Part shown: positions 53,153 through 62,393 of the stretch, piece after piece | Layout of the letters: each line of letters opens with the position of its first letter | Numbering within the stretch: position 1 is the stretch's first letter | Assembly: GCA_945889445.1 (NCBI GenBank) | Contig: CAMDBX010000005.1 | Span: 37,090 to 101,089 of the forward strand | Direction: 5' to 3' | Source: Rhizobium sp. Q54 | Lineage (GTDB): Bacteria > Pseudomonadota > Alphaproteobacteria > Rhizobiales > Aestuariivirgaceae | DNA: 64,000 bases | Translations under genes and position numbers: made by a program | The notes under the pieces: generated by a model | Database searches by the model: none | Told to the model about the DNA's origin: nothing | Seen by the model: only the letters and a program-made list of their open reading frames with translations

Positions 53153-53710
53153 CTACTGCTCCGTCTTTGACGGGTATTCAGCTTCGGGGCAGCTGCGGCG
53201 AACGTACTCATCCCGAATCGCCATGTCATTCGCATCGCGGATTTTCGTCAGTCGCCCGATGTCGGCCCGAAGGCGTTGGGACAGTTTTTGAGGGTTCGTG
53301 GGCAAACCCTCGCTCACGGACTTGATCTGCAGCTGTCCGCTTGCGTTGATCACATACTCCATCTGCAGGGCCCCAATCCGCGGGAGCTTCGCGAGCCCAT
53401 TAATGACGCACATGCCTTCGACGTCCCGCAGCGTCTTGGCCAGTTCGTTCAGCCTGTTCCACACCTCATCGTAGACCGCGAAGGAGAAATAGGCATCGCA
53501 CCGGAACGCATCCGGCCCCTGGCGCTCGCCGAGAAAATCGAGCTTCTCAGGCGGAACGCCGGCAAGCTTGATGATCACCTCCTCAGTACGGCAGGCCGTC
53601 TTGGGGTCGAGTTCGGCCGCCCGTGTTTCATCCACCCAATCCAAGGCGAGCAGAGTGGCGATGCCCAGCCGGAATACAAGGCGTTGAACGGAGCGTATTT
53701 CGATTGCCAT
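53153..53710 (-). CDS. Uncharacterised secreted or envelope protein
   Basis: The 185-residue frame from ATG 53710 has a weak signal-like N-terminus (VFRLGIATLLALDWVDETRAAE) and four cysteines. A central alpha/beta domain (VPPEKLDFLGERQGPDAFRCDAYFSFAVYDEVWNRLNELAKTLRD) is followed by MEYVINASGQLQIKSVSEG. No family is recognised. It is convergent with the glycerol operon. Longer in-frame upstream sequence is compositionally unlike coding and is left out. Confidence 0.6.
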   Translation of the reverse strand: MAIEIRSVQRLVFRLGIATLLALDWVDETRAAELDPKTACRTEEVIIKLAGVPPEKLDFLGERQGPDAFRCDAYFSFAVYDEVWNRLNELAKTLRDVEGMCVINGLAKLPRIGALQMEYVINASGQLQIKSVSEGLPTNPQKLSQRLRADIGRLTKIRDANDMAIRDEYVRRSCPEAEYPSKTEQ

Positions 53711-53882
53711 CACCACGTGCACACTTTCACCGACCTTCAGAGATGAGGCTACATGAAGCGACAGTGCATCGGCAAGTTTAAGAAAAAGGCTTGATGCAGG
53801 AGGTGGAGCTTCGGTGAGAGGGGTGGGTACAGCCGACCCCGGGCATGCGACCCCTCCTCTTTGCGATGACTTGCCTTGGGCA

Positions 53883-54860
53883 TCATGGAATGAGTACCGT
53901 CGAGCCTGTGGTCTTGCGACCCTCGAGGTCGGCATGAACCTGCGCGGCATCGGTCAGCGACGCCCTTCGCGTCTGCACGTCGATGCGACCCTCAAGGATC
54001 AGGCCGAAAAGTTCCTCCGCCGCGCGCACAAGCCAGCTGCGATCGCTGGTGAAGTGGAACAGCACGGGCCTCGTCAAGTGGAAGGAGCCGGCGGCGAGGT
54101 CCGAGACGCGAAAGTCGCTTACCGCACCTGAGGACTGGCCGAAGTTGACAAGCGCTCCATGAAGCCGGAGGCACTTGAGTGACTTGAGCAAGGTGTCCTT
54201 CCCGACTGAATCGTAGACGACGTGGTATCCCGTCGGCTCTAGTCTCCGGGCCGCTTCAAGAAAGTCCTCGGCGCGATAGTCGATCACATCGGCATAGCCG
54301 TGGGCCTTGGCGATGCGGCACTTGTCCGGCCCGCCGGCAGTGCCCACCGGCTCCACCCGGAGGGCCGTCATCCACTGCCCGGCGATCAGCCCCACCCCTC
54401 CGGCGGCGGCGTGAAACAACACCTTCTGGCCCGGATGCAGCACGTAGCTGTCTTTCAGCAGGTAGCGTGCGGTGAGGCCCTTGAGCATGACGGACGCTGC
54501 AACCTCGAATGAAATACCATCGGGCAACTTCACGACGTGCGCCGATGCGATGTTGCGGGCGCTGGCATAGGCATTGTTGGGCAGCGTGTAGGCGACGCGG
54601 TCGCCCTCCTTGAGGCCGGTCACACCGGGGCCGGTCGCTGCGATCACGCCCGAGGCTTCAGCACCCGGAATGAGCAGCTGCGGGTCTGGCCAGGGATACA
54701 GGCCGGAGCGGAAGTAACAGTCGATGAAGTTCACCCCGATGGCGCGGTGCTCGATCTGCACCTCGCCGGGCCCCGGAGTAGCAAGCACCAGCTCCGTCCG
54801 CAGCAGCACGTCGGGCCCGCCGGCCTTGGCCGCTGCCATAGCGTAATGATTTTGAAGCAT
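53883..54860 (-). CDS. NADPH:quinone oxidoreductase (zeta-crystallin-like, MDR family)
   Basis: The 325-residue enzyme is a zinc-free medium-chain reductase: GVNFIDCYFRSGLYPWPDPQLLIPGAEASGVI, then VLFHAAAGGVGLIAGQWMTAL (NADP loop with A-x-G-GVG) and YDSVGKDTLLKSLKCLRLHGALVNFGQSSG. It reduces quinones or enones. GGAGG lies seven bases before the ATG at 54860. Confidence 0.9.
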   Translation of the reverse strand: MLQNHYAMAAAKAGGPDVLLRTELVLATPGPGEVQIEHRAIGVNFIDCYFRSGLYPWPDPQLLIPGAEASGVIAATGPGVTGLKEGDRVAYTLPNNAYASARNIASAHVVKLPDGISFEVAASVMLKGLTARYLLKDSYVLHPGQKVLFHAAAGGVGLIAGQWMTALRVEPVGTAGGPDKCRIAKAHGYADVIDYRAEDFLEAARRLEPTGYHVVYDSVGKDTLLKSLKCLRLHGALVNFGQSSGAVSDFRVSDLAAGSFHLTRPVLFHFTSDRSWLVRAAEELFGLILEGRIDVQTRRASLTDAAQVHADLEGRKTTGSTVLIP

Positions 54861-55193
54861 TACAGGACCTCCAGCCTCATGCCCGCTCAAGGTTGGCGTA
54901 ATACATTATGAGGCGAGGAATGGAACCTTGCATGCCTTCAAACCTCACCTCGGACCATCGAGGCCACTCTCGCACGGCGGCTACCCCCCGCCAAGGCGGC
55001 GCGCCGCGTGCTGGCGCTGAGCCGAAGGAGCGGAAGCCAATTTGCCAAGTGGCAATCCAGGATAGACAAACTATCTGTTTTTATTCCGCGCGCCATTTGT
55101 TAAGTGGCCTCCCTGGGGTGATCGCGGCCAGCGTGCCGCACTCCCGCGGCGGGCCTGAGGATGGAGCGCGCGGGCCCGTTCCGATAGGCGGCG
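54861..55193. other. Non-coding stretch at the edge of a decayed zone
   Basis: No supported gene was found. The segment contains a small hairpin TTGCC-AAGT-GGCAA (55042-55055) and a weak GATAG-ACAAA-CTATC stem (55061-55075) followed by TGTTTTTA, possibly a weak terminator. The remainder is GC-rich and carries only short frames without recognisable products. Confidence 0.5.
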
Positions 55194-55706
55194 TCACGGC
55201 CGCCCCAAGCCGCGCTCCGCCTCGACCCGCTCGTAGTCGAGGCGGCGGAGCGCCTTCCCGCGCGTGGAGAGGGCGCGCCTCTCGTAATCGGAGAGGCGGC
55301 GGAGTTCCTCCGCTTGGTTGCCAAGCTCCTCACCCAGAATGAAGGTCGCGGCCGTCTCAATGTCGACGACCCACTCCGCGTCGTGCGCGACGCGGAGTTC
55401 TTCACGCAACACTTCGCACTCAACTTTTCCCGCTCGCTTCACGGCGGCCGAGAGCTTGAGTGCGAGTATCTTCTCCGCGTCAGTTGGCGCGGCGCGCCTA
55501 AGCGTGCCGTCCTCGAGCACCAGGAGCAGGCACTGCTGCACGCGGCGGAGGTAGAGGATCGCCACCGCCGCCTCCCACGCCGCCGCGAGGACTTGCGGCT
55601 CGCGCCGCGCCGCGCCCAGGAGTGCCTCCGCGAGCTGAAGCACGTCGTCTGACCACTCCTCGCGCCCGGCTCGCGACGTCAGGCCGTGCTTCAGTGCTGA
55701 TGGCCG
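55194..55706 (-). pseudogene. 5'-truncated remnant of the KHGLTS-type orphan protein family
   Basis: The open frame begins right after an in-frame TGA at 55707-55709 and reads SALKHGLTSR, a motif I know from the N-terminal region of a widespread rhizobial orphan family. It then runs through REEWSDDVLQLAEALLGAARREPQVLAAAWEAAVAILYLRRV and ends with LRRLSDYERRALSTRGKALRRLDYE. The preceding N-terminal part (usually a Gly/Pro/Arg-rich STGPRT-like stretch) is missing. A GTG at 55643 could begin a shorter protein. Function unknown. Confidence 0.5.
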
Positions 55707-55724
55707 TCAAGGTGTCGCCATGGA

Positions 55725-56291
55725 CTAGGCCACACCCTTGAAGTTGACCACCTCCGCCTTCTCGCGCTCCACGAGGCTCTTCGCCATCGCCGCGAGTGCC
55801 GTACGGCGGCCCTCGAAGTCCTTGAGGAGGCGGTGGAAGCGGCCCTCGAGGCGCTCACACTCGCGGCTGATCCAGTGGAGCTCCTCCGAGACCGAGTTGA
55901 GGGCCCTGAAGTGGATCATCTCGGGCGAGACGTGCTTCGAGTGCATCCGCTCCGCAAAGTCGGTCCCACCCGCCTCATTGGCCGCGCCGTAGGCTGCTGC
56001 CTTTGCCTGCTTCTTCACCTTCGCCTCGTCGGGATCTCCCCAGAGGCCCGCGGATGACGTGAGGAGCTTCGTCGCGGCATCGGGCATGGCGTAGTTGATG
56101 GCGGTGTGCTTCAGCTTCCTCATTCGGCGGAACTCCCAGAGGTAGTCCACGACGTTCTTGACGAAGATGCAGTTGAGTGATCCCTCGGGCGCGAGCTCGG
56201 TGAAGATTTCGCGCCGCAGCTGGTCGTACTCCTTGGGGTCCTCGCACCAGATGAGGGGGCGCTCCTCGATCAGGTACGCGATACTCGCGGG
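55725..56291 (-). pseudogene. 5'-truncated orphan protein remnant
   Basis: The frame opens directly after a TAA at 56292-56294 and has no ATG start. It reads YLIEERPLIWCEDPKEYDQLRREIFTELAPEG, then VVDYLWEFRRMRKLKHTAINYAMPD, and ends in a helical RALNSVSEELHWISRECERLEGRFHRLLKDFEGRR. The EDP-x-EY and ELAPEG motifs resemble other members of the same orphan group as the neighbouring remnant. A GTG at about 56152 could start a shorter product. The N-terminus is lost at the same point where the HNH-like remnant loses its own. Confidence 0.5.
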
Positions 56292-56294
56292 TTA

Positions 56295-56606
56295 AAGCGC
56301 GCGCGGGGCTGGGTTGCTGCCGGCGTCTCGGATGAGTTTACCGTGCCGCTCTGCTCCACCCACCACCGGGAGCTTCACCAGCATGGGGACGAGCGCGTGT
56401 GGTGGGCGGCGCAGGGCATCGACGCTCTGGCTGTTGCGGAGGAGCTCTGGTTGGCTACTTGCCAACGTCCTCTGATGCAGAGACGACCAGCGGAGATCAG
56501 CGAAATGACTGAGCCCCCGAGTGTCCAAAACCCAGATCCGTCCACTGAACGGGCTATCAGCTCCAATGAGACGCCCAGTCTGCAAGCAAGTTCAGCAGGT
56601 AGTTAG
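56295..56606 (+). pseudogene. 5'-truncated HNH-like (VPLCxxHHRELH) protein remnant
   Basis: From about 56325 the frame reads VSDEFTVPLCSTHHRELHQHGDERVWWAAQGIDALAVAEELWLAT. This resembles the C-terminal end of rhizobial proteins with a VSDEFTVPLCRxHHRELHRHGDE box, related to HNH-type nucleases. The N-terminal part is absent; the frame fades into non-matching codons at about 56295. A GTG at 56343 could start an 87-residue product. The tail after residue ~40 of the match is Ser/Pro/Glu-rich and unlike the family. Confidence 0.5.
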
Positions 56607-56623
56607 GTGCGCCCGGTAGCGGA

Positions 56624-57496
56624 CTATTGGTCGAGGCAGCGTGCCACGGTTTCCTTCGCGGACTCAGTCCACGGGCGCAACTTCACGCCGAAGCGGCTGG
56701 CGAAGGCGGTGCAGTCGAGCCGGGAATTTGCTGGACGCGCCGCCGCTGTCTTGTAGTCGAAACTGCAAATTGCCTCTAGTGTCGGGGAGGGGCCACCTCG
56801 CCCCGCACTCTCCTGAAAGATGAAGTCGGCAAAGCCATGCCAACTCGTGCTCCCCTCACCAGTGAGGTGATACAATCCACCCGGCCCACTTCGCAGCGCG
56901 GGCGAAATCTCCAGAATGGCCACCGCGAGATCAAGGGCCGACGTCGGATTGCCAACCTGATCACTGACGACCCGCAGCAATGGCCGCTCGGCACCCACCT
57001 TGAGCATCGTCTTCAGGAAATTGCTACCGAAGGGGCTGAATACCCACGACGTGCGGAGGATGAGCGCCTGTGGGTGTTCGTCAAGAACAGCCCTCTCACC
57101 TTCGAGCTTGGAGCGTCCATAGACATTGAGAGGACCCGTCTCATCCATCTCCACGTAGGGCTCTGCCTTCTGGCCGTCGAAGACGTAATCGGTCGATATG
57201 TGAATAAATAGCGCCCCCAACCTATCCGCGGCGCGGGCCGCCGCTGCAGCGCCATCCCGGTTGATGGCAAAGGCACGCTCCGGCTCAGTCTCCGCCTTAT
57301 CTACGGCAGTGTAGGCAGCGGCGTTGATGACGAGATCCGGTCGCCGCGCATCTATCTGCTCGCCAATCGATGCCGTGTTCTCCATATCGAACTCCGGCCG
57401 TCCGAGAAAGATCAGCTCCACGTCGGGACGTTCTGCCGCCACCTCAGCCAGTGACGCCGCCAGCTGCCCGGTTCGGCCAGTCACCAGTATTCGCAT
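56624..57496 (-). CDS. rmlD: dTDP-4-dehydrorhamnose reductase
   Basis: RmlD completes dTDP-L-rhamnose synthesis. The 290 residues begin with the NAD(P) loop ILVTGRTGQLAASLAEVA and show the catalytic YxxxK region (VYGRSKLEGERAVL), FIHISTDYVFDGQ and the C-terminal RPANSRLDCTAFASRFG. It overlaps rmlB by one base. Confidence 0.93.
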   Translation of the reverse strand: MRILVTGRTGQLAASLAEVAAERPDVELIFLGRPEFDMENTASIGEQIDARRPDLVINAAAYTAVDKAETEPERAFAINRDGAAAAARAADRLGALFIHISTDYVFDGQKAEPYVEMDETGPLNVYGRSKLEGERAVLDEHPQALILRTSWVFSPFGSNFLKTMLKVGAERPLLRVVSDQVGNPTSALDLAVAILEISPALRSGPGGLYHLTGEGSTSWHGFADFIFQESAGRGGPSPTLEAICSFDYKTAAARPANSRLDCTAFASRFGVKLRPWTESAKETVARCLDQ

Positions 57497-58554
57497 CAGG
57501 AGGATGCCTTGCCCAAGCGTTCACCGGCGTATCGAGCTGACCGAAGTGGCTGCCACCAGTCCTGATTGCTCATGTACCAGGAGATAGTGTCCTTGAGGCC
57601 GGTCTCGAAGGTGTACTTCGCTCTCCAGCCTAGCTCACCCTCGATCTTGCTCGCGTCAATGGCGTAGCGGAGGTCGTGCCCGGGCCTGTCACCTACGAAG
57701 GTGATAAGACTGCGGCGGGAGCCACTCTTCAAGGGCACCTCCTGATCCAGAATGTCAGCGATCGCCTCTACAACGGCCAGATTGGTACGCTCGTTCCGGC
57801 CGCCAATGTTGTAGGACTGTCCCAATTGGCCGCGCATGAATACCAATGCAAGGGCGCGGGCGTGATCCTCGACATGAAGCCAGTCACGTACATTTGTTCC
57901 CTGACCGTAAACTGGCAGTGGCTTACCTTCCAGGCCATTGAGGATCATGAGCGGCATGAGCTTCTCCGGAAACTGGTAGGGCCCATAATTGTTCGAGCAA
58001 TTGGATAGGACGACCGGCATGCCATAGGTCTTGTGCCACGCCATTACGAGGTGGTCGGAGGCCGCCTTTGAGGCCGAATAGGGTGAGGATGGCGCGTAGG
58101 CAGTCGCCTCCGTAAACAGCCCACCCTCAAGCGGCAACTCACCGAAAACTTCATCAGTCGAGACGTGATGGAAGCGGAAGCGATCCCTGCGGCCTGCTGG
58201 AAGGGTGTCGTGATAGGCGCGCCCCGCCTGCAGCAACGAAAATGCACCCAATATGTTTGTTTCAATGAATGCCCCGGGTCCATCGATTGAACGATCGACG
58301 TGGCTCTCGGCTGCGAGATGAATAATGCCATCGACATCTTCGGCCGACATCAAGCTCTTCATCTGATCACGATCACAGATGTCAGCTTTGTGGAAGTGAT
58401 ACGAAGAACTTCCTCGCAGCATGGCCGTCGACCCCTCGGTCGCAGCGTAGGTCATCTTGTCGACGTTGACGACGTGATACCCGAGGTCCTTCACCAGGTG
58501 CCTGCACAAGGCCGACCCAATAAAGCCCGCACCGCCCGTCACCATAATCTTCAT
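57496..58554 (-). CDS. rmlB: dTDP-glucose 4,6-dehydratase
   Basis: RmlB converts dTDP-glucose to the 4-keto-6-deoxy sugar. The 352-residue SDR has MVTGGAGFIGSALCRHLV, HLAAESHVDRSIDGPGAFIETN, HVSTDEVFGELP, YSASKAASDHLVMAW (Tyr/Lys), and SNCSNNYGPYQFPEKLMPLMI, all diagnostic. It follows rmlC after 15 bases. Confidence 0.95.
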   Translation of the reverse strand: MKIMVTGGAGFIGSALCRHLVKDLGYHVVNVDKMTYAATEGSTAMLRGSSSYHFHKADICDRDQMKSLMSAEDVDGIIHLAAESHVDRSIDGPGAFIETNILGAFSLLQAGRAYHDTLPAGRRDRFRFHHVSTDEVFGELPLEGGLFTEATAYAPSSPYSASKAASDHLVMAWHKTYGMPVVLSNCSNNYGPYQFPEKLMPLMILNGLEGKPLPVYGQGTNVRDWLHVEDHARALALVFMRGQLGQSYNIGGRNERTNLAVVEAIADILDQEVPLKSGSRRSLITFVGDRPGHDLRYAIDASKIEGELGWRAKYTFETGLKDTISWYMSNQDWWQPLRSARYAGERLGKASS

Positions 58555-58569
58555 TGAAATGCACTCACC

Positions 58570-59127
58570 TCAGATTTCGCCTGACGCGGCGAAGGCCGCA
58601 AGCGACATTGCTATCGCGTCCTTGGCAGACAGTACTGGTTGCTCCCCCGGCTTGAGCGGCCAGTCGATCCCGATGTCCCTGTCATTCCAGATAATCCCAC
58701 GCTCGAAACTTGGCGAGTAGGTCGCTGAAACCTTGTAGAATACTTCGACCCCCGGCTCGAGGGTCAAGAAGCCGTGAGCAAAGCCCGTCGGAATATAGAG
58801 CTGATTGAAGGCGTCTGCCGACAGCTCGCAGGATACCCACCTGCCAAAGCTCGGTGAACCCGGCCGGACGTCCACCGCAACGTCGTAGATACTACCTTTC
58901 AGAACTCGGATGAGCTTTGCCTGAGGGGTAGGATTGACTTGGAGGTGAAGGCCCCGCAGAACGTGCCGCTCCGCGGAGAACGACTGATTTTCCTGCACCC
59001 AATCCACGTCTATTCCTAGATCAGCGAAACGCTGACGCTGCCAAGTTTCGGCAAAAAAACCTCTGGCGTCACCAAAGCGACGTGGTGTGAACTCCCGCAC
59101 TCCGAGCCCTAAGTCTCGCATCTCCAT
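58570..59127 (-). CDS. rmlC: dTDP-4-dehydrorhamnose 3,5-epimerase
   Basis: The 185-residue cupin epimerase shows FTPRRFGDARGFFAETW, WVQENQSFSAERHVLRGLHLQ (catalytic histidine), VAVDVRPGSPSFGRWVSCELSADAFNQLYIPTGFAHGFLTL, and GIIWNDRDIGIDWP. It overlaps the rmlA stop by one base (TAATG). Confidence 0.95.
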   Translation of the reverse strand: MEMRDLGLGVREFTPRRFGDARGFFAETWQRQRFADLGIDVDWVQENQSFSAERHVLRGLHLQVNPTPQAKLIRVLKGSIYDVAVDVRPGSPSFGRWVSCELSADAFNQLYIPTGFAHGFLTLEPGVEVFYKVSATYSPSFERGIIWNDRDIGIDWPLKPGEQPVLSAKDAIAMSLAAFAASGEI

Positions 59128-60041
59128 TAGTGACCACCCCGAGGAGCTTGTTCCTCTTCCTCGACCACGCGCCGGAGATAGTCAGCATACTCGGTTTTAC
59201 CAAGAGCTAGGGCACGATGTAGCATCGCTCTGCTGTCAATCCAACCCGCGTGAAAGGCGACCTCCTCCGGGCAGCACACCTTGATGCCAGTCCGGGTCTC
59301 GATGGTGCGAATGAATGCACTGGCATCTTGAAGGCTCTCATGGGTCCCGGTGTCGAGCCACGCGTAACCACGCCCAAGTCGCTCCACGCTAAGCTCTCCC
59401 CTGCTTAGATAGACCTGGTTTAAATCTGTGATCTCAAGTTCACCCCTAGACGAGGGTTTAAGCGATTTTGCAATGTTCACCACGTCAGCGTCGTAGAAAT
59501 AGAGCCCGGTTACCGCCCAACTGGAGCGCGGTCTTTCCGGCTTTTCTTCGATAGTGGTGGCGCGTCCCTCAGCGTCAAACGACACAACGCCGTAACGCTC
59601 CGGGTCTGAGACATGGTAAGCGAAAACAGTTGCCCCAGACAGGCGATCTGCTGCTGCACGGCACTTGGCCTGAAGTTGATGGCCATGAAAGATGTTGTCG
59701 CCAAGCACGAGGGCTGCCGGACTATCAGCCAAGAAGCGCTCACCAATTATAAAGGCCTGAGCTAAACCATCGGGGGAAGGTTGCTCGGCGTACTGTAAGT
59801 TGATACCGAAGGCTGAGCCATCGCCCAGCAGGGTGCGGAACAACGGCAAGTCTTTGGGTGTTGAGATAACAAGTATTTCCCTGATTCCAGCCAACATGAG
59901 AACAGTCAGGGGGTAATAAATCATAGGCTTATCAAAAACTGGGAGTAATTGCTTTGAAACAGCGATCGTGAGGGGGTAGAGCCTAGTTCCGCTACCGCCC
60001 GCGAGAATAATTCCCTTCCTCAAACTACCGACAACAGCCAA
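59127..60041 (-). CDS. rmlA: Glucose-1-phosphate thymidylyltransferase
   Basis: RmlA makes dTDP-glucose. The frame has [69 protein letters not shown], and [18 protein letters not shown] at 60041 is preferred (304 residues) because AGGGGGA sits four to five bases upstream; GTG 60056 would add five residues. It heads rmlA-C-B-D. Confidence 0.93.
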   Translation of the reverse strand: MAVVGSLRKGIILAGGSGTRLYPLTIAVSKQLLPVFDKPMIYYPLTVLMLAGIREILVISTPKDLPLFRTLLGDGSAFGINLQYAEQPSPDGLAQAFIIGERFLADSPAALVLGDNIFHGHQLQAKCRAAADRLSGATVFAYHVSDPERYGVVSFDAEGRATTIEEKPERPRSSWAVTGLYFYDADVVNIAKSLKPSSRGELEITDLNQVYLSRGELSVERLGRGYAWLDTGTHESLQDASAFIRTIETRTGIKVCCPEEVAFHAGWIDSRAMLHRALALGKTEYADYLRRVVEEEEQAPRGGH

Positions 60042-60231
60042 TGCTTCCCCCTTCACTCAGTAAATCAGTCCACGCGATCTGAAAAACCATAAGCAAGATA
60101 CTACAGAACCAGTTTGCGATAATACAGCCCTAAGCCAGCTGTCATCGCATTTCGTGCTTTATTGCTATCATGCAAGGATTTCATAAGTTGCCTTTTGTGG
60201 AAAGACAATTAAGATATAGTGGTAAAATGAG

Positions 60232-60858
60232 ATGTATTTAATTGGGTCTACTATGCGCCTTACGATAATTAGAATGTTCGCTGCCACGATTTTATATTTA
60301 TTATTACTAATTATAATTTATGCACTGCATGTGACCTATCTTTGGGTCAATGTGGTCTTCTATTCGGCTGTTTTGGATAGTGTTATCGCGGCGGCAATAG
60401 CTTCTGTAGCCCTATTTGGAATGTCGTACTTTGATCAGGTCAATCAAATGGAGAAGATGCTGCTTGTTATAATTTGGCTCCTCTCTGGGTATTCACTAGC
60501 AATCTCTATTCCTACAGTTATAGATCGTTCTCTATCGTTCTATATTCTGGAAAAACTTCAACAACGAGGAGGTAGTATAGAGCTTTCAAGATTTGAAGAT
60601 GTATTTACTAAAGAGTATGTAAATGAACACCGTTTGGTTGACGTAAGACTCACGGAGCAAGCACAGTCTGGAACGATTGAGATTGTAAATGGATGCGTTA
60701 TGCTCACACCTTGGGGAGCTAGACTAGCAAGTATAAGTCGCTACTTTAGAACGCATTGGTTACCGATAAAAAGACTTTTGAATAATAGCTACACATCAGA
60801 CCTTACTAATCCCTTCAGCAATAGCATTGAGTCGCCAGGCTACGAATGTCGTCGTTAG
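60232..60858 (+). CDS. Uncharacterised membrane protein with a winged-helix-like C-terminus
   Basis: The 208-residue AT-rich frame encodes three membrane segments (ATILYLLLLIIIYALHVTYLW, AVLDSVIAAAIASVALFGMSY, LLVIIWLLSGYSLAISIPTVI). A cytoplasmic C-terminal domain follows: RSLSFYILEKLQQRGGSIELSRFEDVFTKEYVNEHRLVDVRLTEQAQSGTIEIVNGCVMLTPWGARLASI, which has the helix pattern and terminal hairpin of a winged helix. Similar architecture occurs in polysaccharide loci. ATG 60253 is an alternative start. It is the only plus-strand gene between rmlA and the glycan genes. Confidence 0.65.
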   Translation: MYLIGSTMRLTIIRMFAATILYLLLLIIIYALHVTYLWVNVVFYSAVLDSVIAAAIASVALFGMSYFDQVNQMEKMLLVIIWLLSGYSLAISIPTVIDRSLSFYILEKLQQRGGSIELSRFEDVFTKEYVNEHRLVDVRLTEQAQSGTIEIVNGCVMLTPWGARLASISRYFRTHWLPIKRLLNNSYTSDLTNPFSNSIESPGYECRR

Positions 60859-60948
60859 ATTTCCTGTTATGTTGACAGCGGTCGGTCAAATCCCTGCGGC
60901 TAGATCTGAGTTCTTCAGGGTCGACTTCTAAACGGCATTGAATAGCTT

Positions 60949-62277
60949 CTATTCGCCAGAAGCAGTTATCCTGCGACGTCTATATTCGAACATGATTTGC
61001 TTGATGTAATCTGAGCCGAAGTTCTCGACTGGTGCTTCTGCACACCACTGTGAATCGCTACCGCAAGATGCTTCAAGCGCAAAGCGATCAACTGTTGCGC
61101 CTGTCCAGAGTTGAGCAATCCAAGTACTATACCAATCTATATTTGTGAGCCGAACTGTAGGCTGCCAATAGCCATTACCGGGAACCACTAAGAGCCCAAG
61201 CGCGACAATTCCAAAGCAGGTTTTGCGTATCAGTTTGTCAACTTGAGAGAACTCAAGAGACGATGGCAGTCGAGATAAAACTAGGAACAAGCAGAGCACA
61301 ACCGGCCAATACACATATGTAAAGCGTGCTTCAGGCCACTGATAGAAAAAGGTGAGACCAGCAAACACCATAGAACTAGCGAGTAGTGACAGCAAATCTG
61401 CTGTCATCCACTTGCCGGAGCTTCTACGAGAAATGATCAGGAGTAGAGCAGGAAGGAATACAACAAATGCTGTGGGCCATACACCCGCATAGAATCCAGC
61501 CATGTCGAACGAGAACTTCAAAAGAGAGAAATTGGACGGCCGCGCAGAGTGCGGAATCAACTCTCCCCAGATCAATTGCACCAAACTTGAAATCGCCAGA
61601 ACAGCAAGCGCAGAACTGAAGTATCTCCTCATGCTACCATCTCTAGATTCAACGAATTCTAGAACTGCAAAAGAGAGAGTCATTACAACAAAAGGTAATA
61701 ATCCATAGCTCTGCGTGAGACCGGAAAGTACTGCAAGAATTGAGGATAATAGCAGATTTTTATGCGTTTCTTCGGGTCTATTGCATAAGAGTAGCACAAC
61801 CGACCAGAGCATAAGGAAAATGCAGACAGCGTCGCTGAGTATCCAAATCCGAAAATATGCCAGGTTGTAGAACCAGACTGCTAGCATAATTGACAGTACT
61901 GTAAAATCAGAAAAATGCAGCCTTCTAGCCAGATAAGCTGAAGCCAGCGCTGTCCCAGAAACACTCAACGAAATGGCTCCAACTATCAGATAGCCCCCAG
62001 TTCCAATCATGGCGTCTAAGAATGTGACAAACACAAATACCGGAGGTCTCAATATTGGCCAGACGCTATTGTCACCGTCCAGAACTATCCCTTTAAGTCC
62101 GAAGCCTTGCGCAACCCAGTCAAAGCCATCATCAGATATAAAAGGATAAGAATTCAAAAAATCGCCAGAGATCAGCCTCGCCATCAGGTAGAATTGAATG
62201 AGTCCCATCATGAAAGATAATATTAGAGGCCAGTACCTTGTGAAGTTAGTACCGATACCATATTGGTTAGGCCGCAT
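60949..62277 (-). CDS. Polytopic GT-C-like membrane protein
   Basis: The 442-residue protein has about ten membrane helices. An N-terminal periplasmic loop bears FISDDGFDWVAQGFG, a DD motif as in GT-C glycosyltransferases that use lipid-linked sugars, and a C-terminal soluble tail contains two cysteines (CGSDSQWC). Composition is AT-rich. It follows gtrA in the same direction. A role in modifying or building the surface glycan is inferred from this context. Confidence 0.65.
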   Translation of the reverse strand: MRPNQYGIGTNFTRYWPLILSFMMGLIQFYLMARLISGDFLNSYPFISDDGFDWVAQGFGLKGIVLDGDNSVWPILRPPVFVFVTFLDAMIGTGGYLIVGAISLSVSGTALASAYLARRLHFSDFTVLSIMLAVWFYNLAYFRIWILSDAVCIFLMLWSVVLLLCNRPEETHKNLLLSSILAVLSGLTQSYGLLPFVVMTLSFAVLEFVESRDGSMRRYFSSALAVLAISSLVQLIWGELIPHSARPSNFSLLKFSFDMAGFYAGVWPTAFVVFLPALLLIISRRSSGKWMTADLLSLLASSMVFAGLTFFYQWPEARFTYVYWPVVLCLFLVLSRLPSSLEFSQVDKLIRKTCFGIVALGLLVVPGNGYWQPTVRLTNIDWYSTWIAQLWTGATVDRFALEASCGSDSQWCAEAPVENFGSDYIKQIMFEYRRRRITASGE

Positions 62278-62393
62278 TTTTTTATTAACCTTTTGTCATT
62301 ACATGCTGCAGGTGTAAACTGCATCGAAGCAGGTTTGCGCTTAAAAACAGCGGGTAAGCAGCATTCTCAATATTATTTATAATGCAATGAACA

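Noticed and set aside
55314..55652. Plus-strand frame opposite the orphan remnant
   Set aside because: It has no recognisable motif, whereas the minus strand reads family motifs (KHGLTS, YERRALS).
60880..60948. tRNA-like T-loop word (GGTCAAATCC)
   Set aside because: No acceptor stem, anticodon arm or CCA context can be folded around it.
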